A DNA stretch of 5,495 bases from JAAERC01 sp032123495. GTDB taxonomy: Bacteria > Zixibacteria > MSB-5A5 > GN15 > PGXB01. Both the position numbers and the translations under genes were made by a program. Each line of letters opens with the position of its first letter. The stretch's first letter is position 1. Shown piece by piece: positions 1-5,495 of the stretch. The notes under the pieces are model-generated. The model searched no databases, was not told the DNA's origin, and saw only the letters and a list, made by a program, of their open reading frames with translations. The stretch is from contig JAQBFG010000094.1 in assembly GCA_032123495.1 (NCBI GenBank), positions 1 to 5,495 on the forward strand, written 5' to 3'.

Positions 1-246
1 TTCCTGCCAGATCTCGGCCGGATGAAGCACCGGCATCGTTATCTCAAGCGCCCCCGACTTGTCCATTTCATCGCGAACGATATCAGAAAATTTCTTAATA
101 ACCCGTTGCATCAACGGCAGATAAATATAAACACCGGCGGCCAGCTTCCGGATAAATCCGGCCCGCAGTAACAATTGATGCGAGATAAGTTCTGCTTCCG
201 AGGGAACCTCTCTTAAAGTCGGTATATATGTTTTACTCCAGCGCAT
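1..246 (-). CDS. proS: Prolyl-tRNA synthetase, N-terminal part (runs off left edge)
   Basis: This is the first 82 codons of a class II aminoacyl-tRNA synthetase that charges tRNA-Pro with proline in the cytoplasm. The translation begins MRWSKTYIPTLREVPSEAE and continues through LLRAGFIRKLAAGVYIYLPL, which is the bacterial ProRS N-terminus including the motif 1 region, and ends with MPVLHPAEIWQ. The frame is open to the window edge. Bacterial ProRS is usually about 570 residues, so roughly 85% lies outside. The start is the ATG at 244-246: it is preceded by a good Shine-Dalgarno and matches the family's usual N-terminus. The gene lies 253 bases downstream of the glycosyltransferase on the same strand and probably has its own promoter. 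Identification rests on recognised family motifs. Confidence 0.95.
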   Translation of the reverse strand, partial: MRWSKTYIPTLREVPSEAELISHQLLLRAGFIRKLAAGVYIYLPLMQRVIKKFSDIVRDEMDKSGALEITMPVLHPAEIWQE

Positions 247-250
247 TTAA

Positions 251-256
251 ACCTCA
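251..256 (-). promoter_or_regulatory. Ribosome binding site of proS
   Basis: On the minus strand TGAGGT precedes the proS ATG, with the GAGG core five bases from it. It is the clearest Shine-Dalgarno in the left half of the window and supports the chosen proS start. Confidence 0.7.
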
Positions 257-299
257 TTCAAAATCTCAAATAAAAGGTGAAAAAACAAGTTAGCCTGTT

Positions 300-327
300 A
301 AATTAGCTTATTATATCCTTTTGTCAA
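300..327 (-). promoter_or_regulatory. Possible sigma70-type promoter of proS
   Basis: On the minus strand a perfect TTGACA (322-327) is followed after 16 bases by TAATTT (300-305), a weak -10 match. A perfect TATAAT also lies at 310-315, but only six bases from the TTGACA, so the two cannot serve as one standard promoter. No good -35 lies at the proper distance upstream of that TATAAT. The site is 54 bases or more upstream of the proS ATG, a plausible distance. The call comes from pattern alone. Confidence 0.3.
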
Positions 328-499
328 TCAAAAAGTTTCGGGAGAATAAAGGCCACTCAGCGGCTCAGACAAGTAATACGCAATATTACCATTTTTGTTG
401 TGAAAATATTCAGTGATATATACATTTCTTAATCAAATATATAGGAAAGAAGATTCTGCAGGTATCTTGATGAAACAAAAGAGATTCTGCCTGAGGCTT

Positions 500-2407
500 T
501 TAATTTAATTGATTATTCCTTTTAAGAAAATCGAGAAAGACTTTACTGTCTTTGATCTTACTCAGTCCGGGATCATTTTTGATTAATTGCCAGTTGTCGT
601 GTCCCGCGTCAACCAGTTCCTGCAATTGCCAAACAGCGGAGTCAGGTTTATTACTTGATGAATAGACGCAGGCCAGGATGTGCACCGCCATATAATCTTT
701 CTGATTCATGCTTAAGGACCATTTTAGCAATTTTTCAGATTCGTCATATTTCCCCGCCATCATTAGGGCCGCTGCAAGATTATTCCTGATGTTGGGAGAA
801 TCCCCGCCCAATTCGATAGCCCGTTTATAATAATTAATGGCCTTTTTGTACAACTTTCTTCTTGAATAGATAATACCCAGGCCATATTGGGCGGGAACAA
901 TAAGGCTGTCGTCAACCAAGGCCGACTCAAATTGCTTGAGCGCCCGGCTGTTATTACCATCTTTAAGATATCTATTTCCCAATTCTGTATAAGCCATGGC
1001 CCGAAATGATTTTAAGGATTTATTGTCCTTCAGGGGAAAATAGGGTGTTATTTCGATCGCCCTCGTGGAGTGATTAATAGCTTTTTTATAGTTATGTTTG
1101 TCAAAATAGGCGCCGCCGATGTTTGAGTGGGCGCAATAATTATTTTCATCTATTTTAAGGGCATTATCGAAAAGGGTGAGACTGTTTTCCCAAACGTTCG
1201 CCTGACTGAAACACAATATCATCAATATAATTATAACAATCGCGGATATTGCGGAATATATAATTTTTGCCCCTTTTATATTTCCAATCATTTCATAAAT
1301 TCCCCAGATCAATAAAATTGACAACCCTATTAAAGGTATGTACATGTACCTATCAGCTACCAAATGATGTGCCTGCTGGATCAACCCCAAAACAGGCATC
1401 AAGCCCACCAGAAACCACAACCAGCCAAAAAGTAAATATGGTTGATTGTGTCTTAACCTGAAAAGCACCAGCGTTATGAGTACGATTACAAGAAATCCCG
1501 CTATCGCAATTAATACTCCGGGAGGCTCCGGATACGGATAAAAGACCGAAAGTGAAGCGGGGTAAAGAAACTTTGATAAATAAAAGAATATTACATACGG
1601 GACATTAGCCAGGCGATCGGTCAACGGAAGACTTGTCATAGATCCAATCCATCCCGCCTTGGATAGAAAATGATAATTGATAATTAATATAGTTGCGGCC
1701 AGAATGAACCAGATGGTTTTTTCTTTAATAAGGGCAATAATATTGCTTTCAGTACAGGATGTCTTGGTCTTGTTTACATATCTGTTCAGGGGCCAGAAAT
1801 CCAAAAGAATGAATAAAAGGGGCAGGAATATAACCAGCGGTTTTGACATCAGGGCCATGGCAAAAAACAGGGTAACCCTTAGATTATTTTTCCAATTCGG
1901 CCTTTTTGTATAGGTAATATACGATCTGATTGATAATAATACAAATAAGGTACTGATAAGATCTTTGCGCGCTGCGATCCATGAGACGGACTCAACGTGC
2001 AAAGGATGAATGGCGAATAGTATCGCCACCAGGCCGCTTCGCCAGAGAGCGCCGGTCATCGAGTTAAGTATTAAAAATAGCAGGATGCTGTTGAGTATGT
2101 GTAATAAGATGGACATTAAATGATGTCCCCCGGGATTGAGACCGAAAACTTGGCAGTCCATAATATGCGAAAACCACGTTATCGGGTGCCATATTGCCAT
2201 GTGGGTGGTGGTAAATGACCAGAAGATGTTTTTAAATGATAACCCGTCGGAAACATGGCTATTTGCGACAACAAAGGAAATGTCATCGTAATTTACAAAT
2301 TCATGATAAACATTCTGATAGAAGCAGATTAGAGATAGAATAATAATGGAAAATATTATTATCAGCTTGTTTCTGTCCTGGCTCGTATGTATCATCGCAA
2401 CCGCCAT
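500..2407 (-). CDS. Polytopic GT-C glycosyltransferase with C-terminal TPR repeats (TMTC/DUF1736-like)
   Basis: This 635-residue inner-membrane protein probably transfers a sugar from a lipid-linked donor to an acceptor on the outer face of the membrane. After a first membrane segment (about 14-30) comes NYDD (39-42), an acidic motif like the catalytic one in the first outer loop of GT-C enzymes. Further hydrophobic segments lie at about 97-115, 123-134, 150-165, 178-205, 231-246, 270-285, 297-317, 324-344, 356-372 and 381-400. HPLHVESVSWIAARKDL (134-150), FYPYPEP (289-295) and DRYMYIPLIG (352-361) are signatures of the bacterial TMTC-like family. From about 423 there are five TPR-like units (423-456, 467-502, 503-538, 539-571, 572-604), which may bind the acceptor protein. 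Eukaryotic TMTC proteins are O-mannosyltransferases; donor and acceptor here are unknown. No Shine-Dalgarno precedes the ATG at 2407, and Met5 is an alternative start. The gene begins just downstream of an aminotransferase remnant on the same strand. Confidence 0.85.
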   Translation of the reverse strand: MAVAMIHTSQDRNKLIIIFSIIILSLICFYQNVYHEFVNYDDISFVVANSHVSDGLSFKNIFWSFTTTHMAIWHPITWFSHIMDCQVFGLNPGGHHLMSILLHILNSILLFLILNSMTGALWRSGLVAILFAIHPLHVESVSWIAARKDLISTLFVLLSIRSYITYTKRPNWKNNLRVTLFFAMALMSKPLVIFLPLLFILLDFWPLNRYVNKTKTSCTESNIIALIKEKTIWFILAATILIINYHFLSKAGWIGSMTSLPLTDRLANVPYVIFFYLSKFLYPASLSVFYPYPEPPGVLIAIAGFLVIVLITLVLFRLRHNQPYLLFGWLWFLVGLMPVLGLIQQAHHLVADRYMYIPLIGLSILLIWGIYEMIGNIKGAKIIYSAISAIVIIILMILCFSQANVWENSLTLFDNALKIDENNYCAHSNIGGAYFDKHNYKKAINHSTRAIEITPYFPLKDNKSLKSFRAMAYTELGNRYLKDGNNSRALKQFESALVDDSLIVPAQYGLGIIYSRRKLYKKAINYYKRAIELGGDSPNIRNNLAAALMMAGKYDESEKLLKWSLSMNQKDYMAVHILACVYSSSNKPDSAVWQLQELVDAGHDNWQLIKNDPGLSKIKDSKVFLDFLKRNNQLN

Positions 2408-2423
2408 TATATTTTATGGCGGT
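2400..2423 (-). promoter_or_regulatory. Hairpin over the glycosyltransferase start codon
   Basis: The bases ACCGCCAT (2400-2407) and ATGGCGGT (2416-2423) form a perfect 8-bp inverted repeat around an 8-base AT-only loop. In the minus-strand transcript the downstream arm contains the proposed ATG and the next codons, so the fold would hide the start. A second small inverted repeat, ATGAAA-TT-TTTCAT, lies immediately upstream at 2424-2437. With no Shine-Dalgarno nearby, either initiation is controlled by folding or the true start is Met5 or later. A TATAAT also overlaps the ATG (2405-2410), but no -35 is visible at the right spacing. Confidence 0.4.
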
Positions 2424-2470
2424 ATGAAATTTTTCATGTAACAGAGCTATGAGGGATGTTCACTAAATCG

Positions 2471-2831
2471 GGAAAATATCATTACTTCCGGGCCTATTAG
2501 TACTTCACCAAAAAGTCAAGGCCTTGCTGCGAAACGATACAAATAACGTGTCTTCGGAATGAGTAACTTCGTAGTTACGGTTCATAACTTGGATCAATTG
2601 CTCCTTCAAATAGGAGCCGCCTTCAGCAGGACAGTGTTGTAATGTTTTGTTGGCCCGCTCATTAATCGCACATATTGATGCGGCCAGAATGGCGTCGTAA
2701 GGAAAAATCGCGGAAGCAGGTAAATCTCCGGCAAATGAAATAGTGTCTGTTTGTATGGTCAGTTTAAGAAGTTCGTGTATTTCGGAGCGGCGAAGACGCT
2801 CCGCTCGCTTCGAGAAAAAAGGCACCACCAT
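2471..2831 (-). pseudogene. Decayed N-terminal remnant of a PLP-dependent class I/II aminotransferase (2-aminoadipate transaminase/LysN-like)
   Basis: The first frame gives 108 residues from the ATG at 2829-2831 to a stop at 2505. It opens like fold-type I aminotransferases of the AAT_I/LysN group: FSKRAERLRRSEIHELLKLT, then SFAGDLP (usually SFAGGLP), then a degraded form of the ALQYGPTEG motif (TLQHCPAEGG), then a region matching the usual GSQQGLD. That last motif survives only after a frame change: bases 2532 to 2503 read S-Q-Q-G-L-D-F-L-V-K. A second change near 2503 continues as V-L-I-G-P-E-V-M-I-F-S (to about 2471), matching the usual K-V-L-I-D-P-G-D-x-V-x-V-E. Each shift fits a one-base deletion. 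The family is about 400 residues, so the PLP-binding lysine and the whole large domain are absent and the product cannot be an active transaminase. The Shine-Dalgarno and start are intact, so decay may be recent and a short peptide could still be made. Confidence 0.8.
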
Positions 2832-2838
2832 AGACTAT

Positions 2839-2844
2839 CTCCCT
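2839..2844 (-). promoter_or_regulatory. Ribosome binding site of the aminotransferase remnant
   Basis: AGGGAG on the minus strand lies seven bases before the ATG at 2829-2831. It is a better site than those before the glycosyltransferase or cysE and fixes the original start of the broken gene. Confidence 0.6.
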
Positions 2845-2995
2845 TTTTTAATCCCCATTTAAAACCAATCCAAAAAAATGTTCACACTCTCAAATTCTAT
2901 GTTGTAAAAAAAGTGAAAATCTTTCAAAATATTTTAATATTTTCAAATTATATATTCCTGCCCTGAAGTTAAGTAACCGGTTATGGCCGGGGTGG

Positions 2996-3013
2996 CCCAT
3001 AGCTTGCTATGGG
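2996..3013. repeat. Palindromic hairpin CCCATAGC / GCTATGGG
   Basis: A perfect 8-bp inverted repeat (2996-3003 with 3006-3013) is separated by only two bases, so as RNA it would fold as about 7 bp with a four-base loop. No T-run follows on either strand, so it is unlikely to be an intrinsic terminator. Its G+C content and position next to a second hairpin suggest a REP-like dispersed element. Confidence 0.5.
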
Positions 3014-3032
3014 ACTGCTGATTTAAGTGGGC

Positions 3033-3051
3033 GGCAGACGCCTCGTCTGCC
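3033..3051. repeat. Palindromic hairpin GGCAGACG / CGTCTGCC
   Basis: A perfect 8-bp inverted repeat surrounds a three-base loop (3041-3043). Bulging C3032 lets two more G-C pairs form below it (G3030 and G3031 with the C's at 3052-3053). It lies 19 bases from the preceding hairpin and the pair may form one unit. There is no T-run, so a REP-like or protein-binding role is likelier than termination. Whether it recurs in the genome cannot be seen here. Confidence 0.5.
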
Positions 3052-3112
3052 CCGAAGTAAATATCCTCAGTACAAATTCGCCACAACATCACCGTTAATC
3101 TAAATCCTCACA

Positions 3113-3150
3113 TATAATTGAAAATTGTCGAAACCACAGGGGATTTCGAC
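3113..3150 (-). repeat. Direct repeat copy A, with hairpin GTCGAAA / TTTCGAC
   Basis: The motif TATAATTG (3113-3120) joined to AAAATTGTCGAAAC (3121-3134) recurs at 3308-3334. In this copy the end of the motif is one arm of a hairpin: GTCGAAA (3127-3133) pairs with TTTCGAC (3144-3150). Read on the minus strand, the hairpin is followed by AATTTTC, so it might act as a weak terminator for cysE, whose stop lies about 200 bases upstream; the T-run is short and the stem poor in G+C. Confidence 0.5.
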
Positions 3151-3249
3151 CTACAGGAAAAAATTAAAAATGACGAAACGAAGCCATTTTAATTACAACA
3201 TTATCGAAAAAAAACAAAAAACAGAAAAACGAACCCATTTTGCTGTAAC
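3150..3249. repeat. Two diverged tandem copies of a unit of about 51 bp
   Basis: AAACGAAGCCATTTT (3176-3190) and AAACGAACCCATTTT (3227-3241) differ at one base and lie exactly 51 bases apart. On either side similarity continues loosely: an A-rich tract precedes each, and TTACAA-like or TGTAA sequence follows. Read on the minus strand each unit is TTAC/TTGT, then AAAATGG, then TTCGTTT, then a T-rich tail. It is non-coding. Confidence 0.5.
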
Positions 3250-3307
3250 GGTATGAATGGTATAGTTATATAAGGAATTTATTGCGATAAAAAGGCCATA
3301 TTGACAC

Positions 3308-3334
3308 TATAATTGGTAGTAAAATTGTCGAAAC
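3308..3334 (-). repeat. Direct repeat copy B, with 5-base insertion
   Basis: TATAATTG (3308-3315) and AAAATTGTCGAAAC (3321-3334) match copy A exactly, apart from GTAGT inserted between the two halves. The second half lies exactly 200 bases from its partner at 3121-3134. This copy lacks the TTTCGAC arm and so makes no hairpin. It ends 13 bases beyond the cysE stop codon. Confidence 0.55.
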
Positions 3335-3347
3335 TGCCATCGTTCTC

Positions 3348-3920
3348 TTACAGTACCCGATTCGATGGAGCATACGTGGGGCGAGGACGAAGATCGACCT
3401 TTTGGCCGTTCAGACGGGTGATCTTACCGGGGGTGCCAACAACAGTCGCATTATCCGGGATGTCAACCATATACAAAAAAGTGTTGGCCCCGATTCGCAC
3501 ATTATTCCCGACCTTCAACGGTCCCAGCAACGTTGCACCGGTCCCGATAAAAACATTATCGCCAATAGTAGGATGCCGTTTACCATCGTGTTTCCCGGTT
3601 CCACCAAGAGTGACATTATGAAAAATAACACAGTTTTTACCGATCTGAGCCGTTTCACCAATAACAATTCCGGCCCCATGATCAATAAACAGCCCCTCAT
3701 AAATAGTCGCCCCGGGATGAATCTCTACCCCGGTGAAAAAGCGGGCTATTTGCGAAATCAATCTCGGAAAAAATGGGATACCTAATTTATAAAAGGGGTG
3801 GATAATCCGATGAACAAACATCGCCTGAAACCCGGGATAAAGAATAAATTCTATATTCTTTGCCGCCGGATCATTGCGGTAAATCGCCTTCATATCAGCT
3901 ATGATGCTTTTAATAAACAT
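3348..3920 (-). CDS. cysE: Serine O-acetyltransferase, short form
   Basis: This cytoplasmic enzyme transfers acetyl from acetyl-CoA to L-serine, giving O-acetylserine for cysteine synthesis. The product has 190 residues. A short helical N-terminal part (1-62, with RNDPAA at 15-20) leads into a left-handed beta-helix of hexapeptide repeats (about 65-165). VEIHPGA (65-71), FIDHGAGIVIGETA (78-91), VTLGGTGK (103-110) and RHPTIG (115-120) are the SAT signatures. By comparison with E. coli CysE, His81 is the catalytic base, Glu66 takes the place of its Asp partner, and Arg115-His116 help bind substrate. E. coli CysE has 273 residues; this is the shorter type lacking most of the N-terminal helical domain. 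The start fits the family's N-terminus, though no Shine-Dalgarno is visible. The gene starts 42 bases after the AsmA-like stop and may be co-transcribed with it. No cysK is nearby. The last residues after about 170 are not conserved. Confidence 0.95.
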   Translation of the reverse strand: MFIKSIIADMKAIYRNDPAAKNIEFILYPGFQAMFVHRIIHPFYKLGIPFFPRLISQIARFFTGVEIHPGATIYEGLFIDHGAGIVIGETAQIGKNCVIFHNVTLGGTGKHDGKRHPTIGDNVFIGTGATLLGPLKVGNNVRIGANTFLYMVDIPDNATVVGTPGKITRLNGQKVDLRPRPTYAPSNRVL

Positions 3921-3962
3921 ATTAATACTACGTATCGGCTATTTGAATATTGAATTGATTTT

Positions 3963-5495
3963 TTATTTGCCGAAAAGTCCTTTTATGGCATCGCCAATAT
4001 TTTCTTTGATAACATCATTACTGGATAGATCAAGTGAAATATTTGGTTTTGAAAAGGGGCCGCTCAGCTTAAAAGGTACTTTCACCCGATTGGATGATTT
4101 ATCTTTTAATAATCCGGCCAGCCCGGAGACTAAGCCCGATTGAGATAATAATTCCTTGGTCACTTTTTCAGAAAGCAGAATTGTCCCGGAATAATCGAGG
4201 GTTCCATCAAAGCCGACCGAGCCGCCGACTACCCAATCGCCAAGCGAGGAACCAAAATTGAACTTATCAAATGCAATCCGGCCATTTTTCACATGATAGG
4301 TGGAATTCAGGTCCCTGATTATTTCTTCGTCGAAGGTCTTAAATTTTAATTGGTCAGCCATCTTTTTTATAAGATCGAAATTAATAAGTTTGGCTTCTTT
4401 AAAATCGGCTTTTCCGGACATATCAAGTGAATTAATAATCGGTTCAGGGTCCCATCCTGAAGCCGAGAAACCACCGGTCATATTAGTCTTGCCATAAAGA
4501 TGTCCACCGTATTTGGTGAACCGGGATAAGAAATCATTAGCTTCAATCTGAGTTCCGGTGAATTCTCCATTGTATGACGGATTCTCAAAATCAGACAGAT
4601 CCATCGACATTTTACCGGTTACCTGACCGGTATAAGCATTACCTCTGGCATTGGTTACAAAAATCTTTCGGTCTTTGATGCTAACATCACATTTTATATT
4701 CGTGAATTCAACATCAGAATAAATCAGGGTTTCTATTTCGGCGGTACCGGTACCATTTATATCCGGGATCGGAAGCGGAGGCAATGAATCAATCGGCATC
4801 TCGGCCAAGTTGGAACCAGAACCGGGGACAACTTCGGGGAAAAGTTTGTCGGTATCAAACCGCTTGGATGTTAGCTTGAAATCTATCGATGGTTTTTTTG
4901 CCTCTCCCTCATAGCCGGGCAGAAAATATGGAAATGGATCGCTTAAACTTCCTTTTAAAGAAAACTGTGATGAGGTCGATTTCACCGAAAGATTATTGAT
5001 AACAATCTTTTTCGGTTCAATATTGAGACTGAGTTCAAAAAATTCAATTGGCTCCGGCAAGGTCTCGGCAGTGTATTTTCCATTTTTGATTTGTAAATTT
5101 CCATTTACCTTGAATTGCGCCAGATCCTCCATCCGTCCTGAGCCGGAAAGATTAAACGATGCCTGACCGGTCAACTCTGGTTTTCCAATATCCGGGAGAA
5201 AACGGTTTAACATTGTCAGTTCGGCAGTTCCATTGATTTTGCCGCTTATAGACATATTATCAAAATTCGACACCTCAACACTACCCGATATCGGGTTGCC
5301 ATCGAAAAAACCGCCAATGATATTTAGGCCGACATTATCATTTACAAAATCGATCTTAACCTGCTCTGCTGCAAAATCGCCTTTAAGATTGTCGATATTC
5401 AATTTTAGTTTGTATAGCTCAGCATTACCGCTGTATTTAATTTTTTCTTTCGCCTTGGCATTATATTTTAAGGCAGCGTTAAATTCTAATTCACC
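3963..5495 (-). CDS. AsmA-like protein, C-terminal 510 residues (runs off right edge)
   Basis: The frame is open from the right edge to the stop at 3963-3965. A TTG at 5400-5402 could be taken as a start, but the frame continues upstream without a stop (…YSGNAELYKLKLNIDNLKG) in the same style, so the true start is outside. The protein is a long run of beta-strand repeats, with phrases such as GSVEVSNFDNMSISGKING, typical of AsmA/TamB-type proteins, which span the periplasm and are linked to phospholipid or outer-membrane assembly. A proline-rich linker (DSLPPLPIPDINGTG, about residues 236-250 of the visible part) leads into the AsmA C-terminal region (about 250-490), with GTQIEANDFLSRF, LDMSGKADFKEAKL and VPFKLSGPFSKPNISLD. 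The chain ends in a short amphipathic tail, IKGLFGK. The N-terminal membrane anchor, expected in the family, must lie off the window. Which AsmA subgroup it belongs to cannot be told. Confidence 0.85.
   Translation of the reverse strand, partial: GELEFNAALKYNAKAKEKIKYSGNAELYKLKLNIDNLKGDFAAEQVKIDFVNDNVGLNIIGGFFDGNPISGSVEVSNFDNMSISGKINGTAELTMLNRFLPDIGKPELTGQASFNLSGSGRMEDLAQFKVNGNLQIKNGKYTAETLPEPIEFFELSLNIEPKKIVINNLSVKSTSSQFSLKGSLSDPFPYFLPGYEGEAKKPSIDFKLTSKRFDTDKLFPEVVPGSGSNLAEMPIDSLPPLPIPDINGTGTAEIETLIYSDVEFTNIKCDVSIKDRKIFVTNARGNAYTGQVTGKMSMDLSDFENPSYNGEFTGTQIEANDFLSRFTKYGGHLYGKTNMTGGFSASGWDPEPIINSLDMSGKADFKEAKLINFDLIKKMADQLKFKTFDEEIIRDLNSTYHVKNGRIAFDKFNFGSSLGDWVVGGSVGFDGTLDYSGTILLSEKVTKELLSQSGLVSGLAGLLKDKSSNRVKVPFKLSGPFSKPNISLDLSSNDVIKENIGDAIKGLFGK

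Larger units (their letters stand above)
247..499. other. Intergenic region between glycosyltransferase and proS
   Basis: These 253 bases are AT-rich and have no open frame resembling a protein. They hold the proS ribosome binding site and the candidate promoter near 300-327. Downstream of the glycosyltransferase stop there is no convincing intrinsic terminator: the only small hairpin (GCC-TGA-GGC at 488-496) is too short. The nonamer AGATTCTGC occurs twice (451-459 and 482-490), which may be chance. Confidence 0.6.
2832..3347. other. Repeat-rich intergenic region between cysE and the aminotransferase remnant
   Basis: These 516 bases hold no credible protein-coding frame. From 2840 to about 2960 they are very AT-rich and include an all-AT palindrome (AAAATATT at 2926-2933 with AATATTTT at 2936-2943), plausibly the old promoter region of the aminotransferase gene. 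From about 2984 to 3055 lie two GC-rich hairpins, and from 3113 to 3334 a set of direct, tandem and inverted repeats; these are listed separately. The mixture looks like dispersed intergenic repeats rather than an RNA gene. No tRNA-like structure was seen. Confidence 0.6.

Noticed and set aside
310..327. TTGACA and TATAAT as one strong promoter before proS
   Set aside because: Only six bases separate the two elements, whereas sigma70 promoters need about 16-18.
451..490. AGATTCTGC repeated 31 bases apart
   Set aside because: A nine-base repeat in 250 bases of AT-rich DNA has no symmetry or further copy here and may be chance.
470..508. A 12-codon plus-strand frame (MKQKRFCLRLLI) with AGG a few bases upstream
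   Set aside because: It is very short, overlaps the 3' end of the glycosyltransferase gene, and nothing supports expression.
1677..1913. A 78-codon plus-strand open frame inside the glycosyltransferase gene
   Set aside because: It is the antisense of a membrane-spanning region, and its hydrophobic stretch follows from that; the minus-strand gene has clear family motifs.
2751..2966. A 71-codon plus-strand open frame across the start of the aminotransferase remnant
   Set aside because: It covers AT-rich promoter-like DNA and antisense of the remnant, with low-complexity translation and no recognisable domain.
3113..3334. Possible CRISPR array
   Set aside because: Only two copies of each motif exist, with unequal internal structure and a 200-base spacing; no regular spacers and no cas genes are present.
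3402..3785. A 127-codon open frame on the plus strand opposite cysE
   Set aside because: It lies wholly within the strongly conserved cysE gene on the other strand, shows no family resemblance and lacks a ribosome binding site; it is a by-product of cysE codon use.
5400..5402. TTG as the start of the AsmA-like gene
   Set aside because: The frame remains open to the window edge with the same repeat-like composition, and the expected N-terminal membrane anchor is missing, so the start is outside the window.

Overview
All recognisable genes in this window lie on the minus strand. Read in the direction of transcription (right to left) they are: the C-terminal 510 residues of an AsmA-like protein, running off the right edge; a short serine O-acetyltransferase (cysE); a gene-free stretch of about 500 bases packed with repeats and hairpins; a decayed N-terminal remnant of a PLP-dependent aminotransferase; a polytopic GT-C glycosyltransferase with C-terminal TPR repeats; a 253-base gap; and the first 82 residues of prolyl-tRNA synthetase (proS), running off the left edge.

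The organism is a bacterium and probably Gram-negative, because AsmA-like proteins belong to double-membrane cells. The DNA is fairly AT-rich. A TMTC-like TPR glycosyltransferase, an AsmA-like protein and intergenic REP-like palindromes together recall uncultured FCB-type or related candidate phyla such as Zixibacteria. That placement is an impression, not something the window proves.

Layout: 1-246 proS 5' end with a good Shine-Dalgarno; 247-499 non-coding with a possible proS promoter; 500-2407 glycosyltransferase, whose proposed start codon sits in a perfect 8-bp hairpin; 2471-2831 aminotransferase pseudogene, which keeps its start and ribosome binding site but has two frameshifts near its end and lacks roughly the last two thirds of the protein; 2832-3347 non-coding, with two GC-rich hairpins, a diverged 51-bp tandem repeat, and a 22-nt motif present twice 200 bases apart; 3348-3920 cysE; 3963-5495 AsmA-like gene.

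The genes do not form an obvious single pathway. asmA-like and cysE are separated by 42 bases and could be co-transcribed. The glycosyltransferase sits where the rest of the aminotransferase gene should be, so this locus has been rearranged. I do not see a convincing new defence or mobile system. The points most worth following up are the pseudogene and its junction, the hairpin over the glycosyltransferase start, and the composite intergenic repeat.
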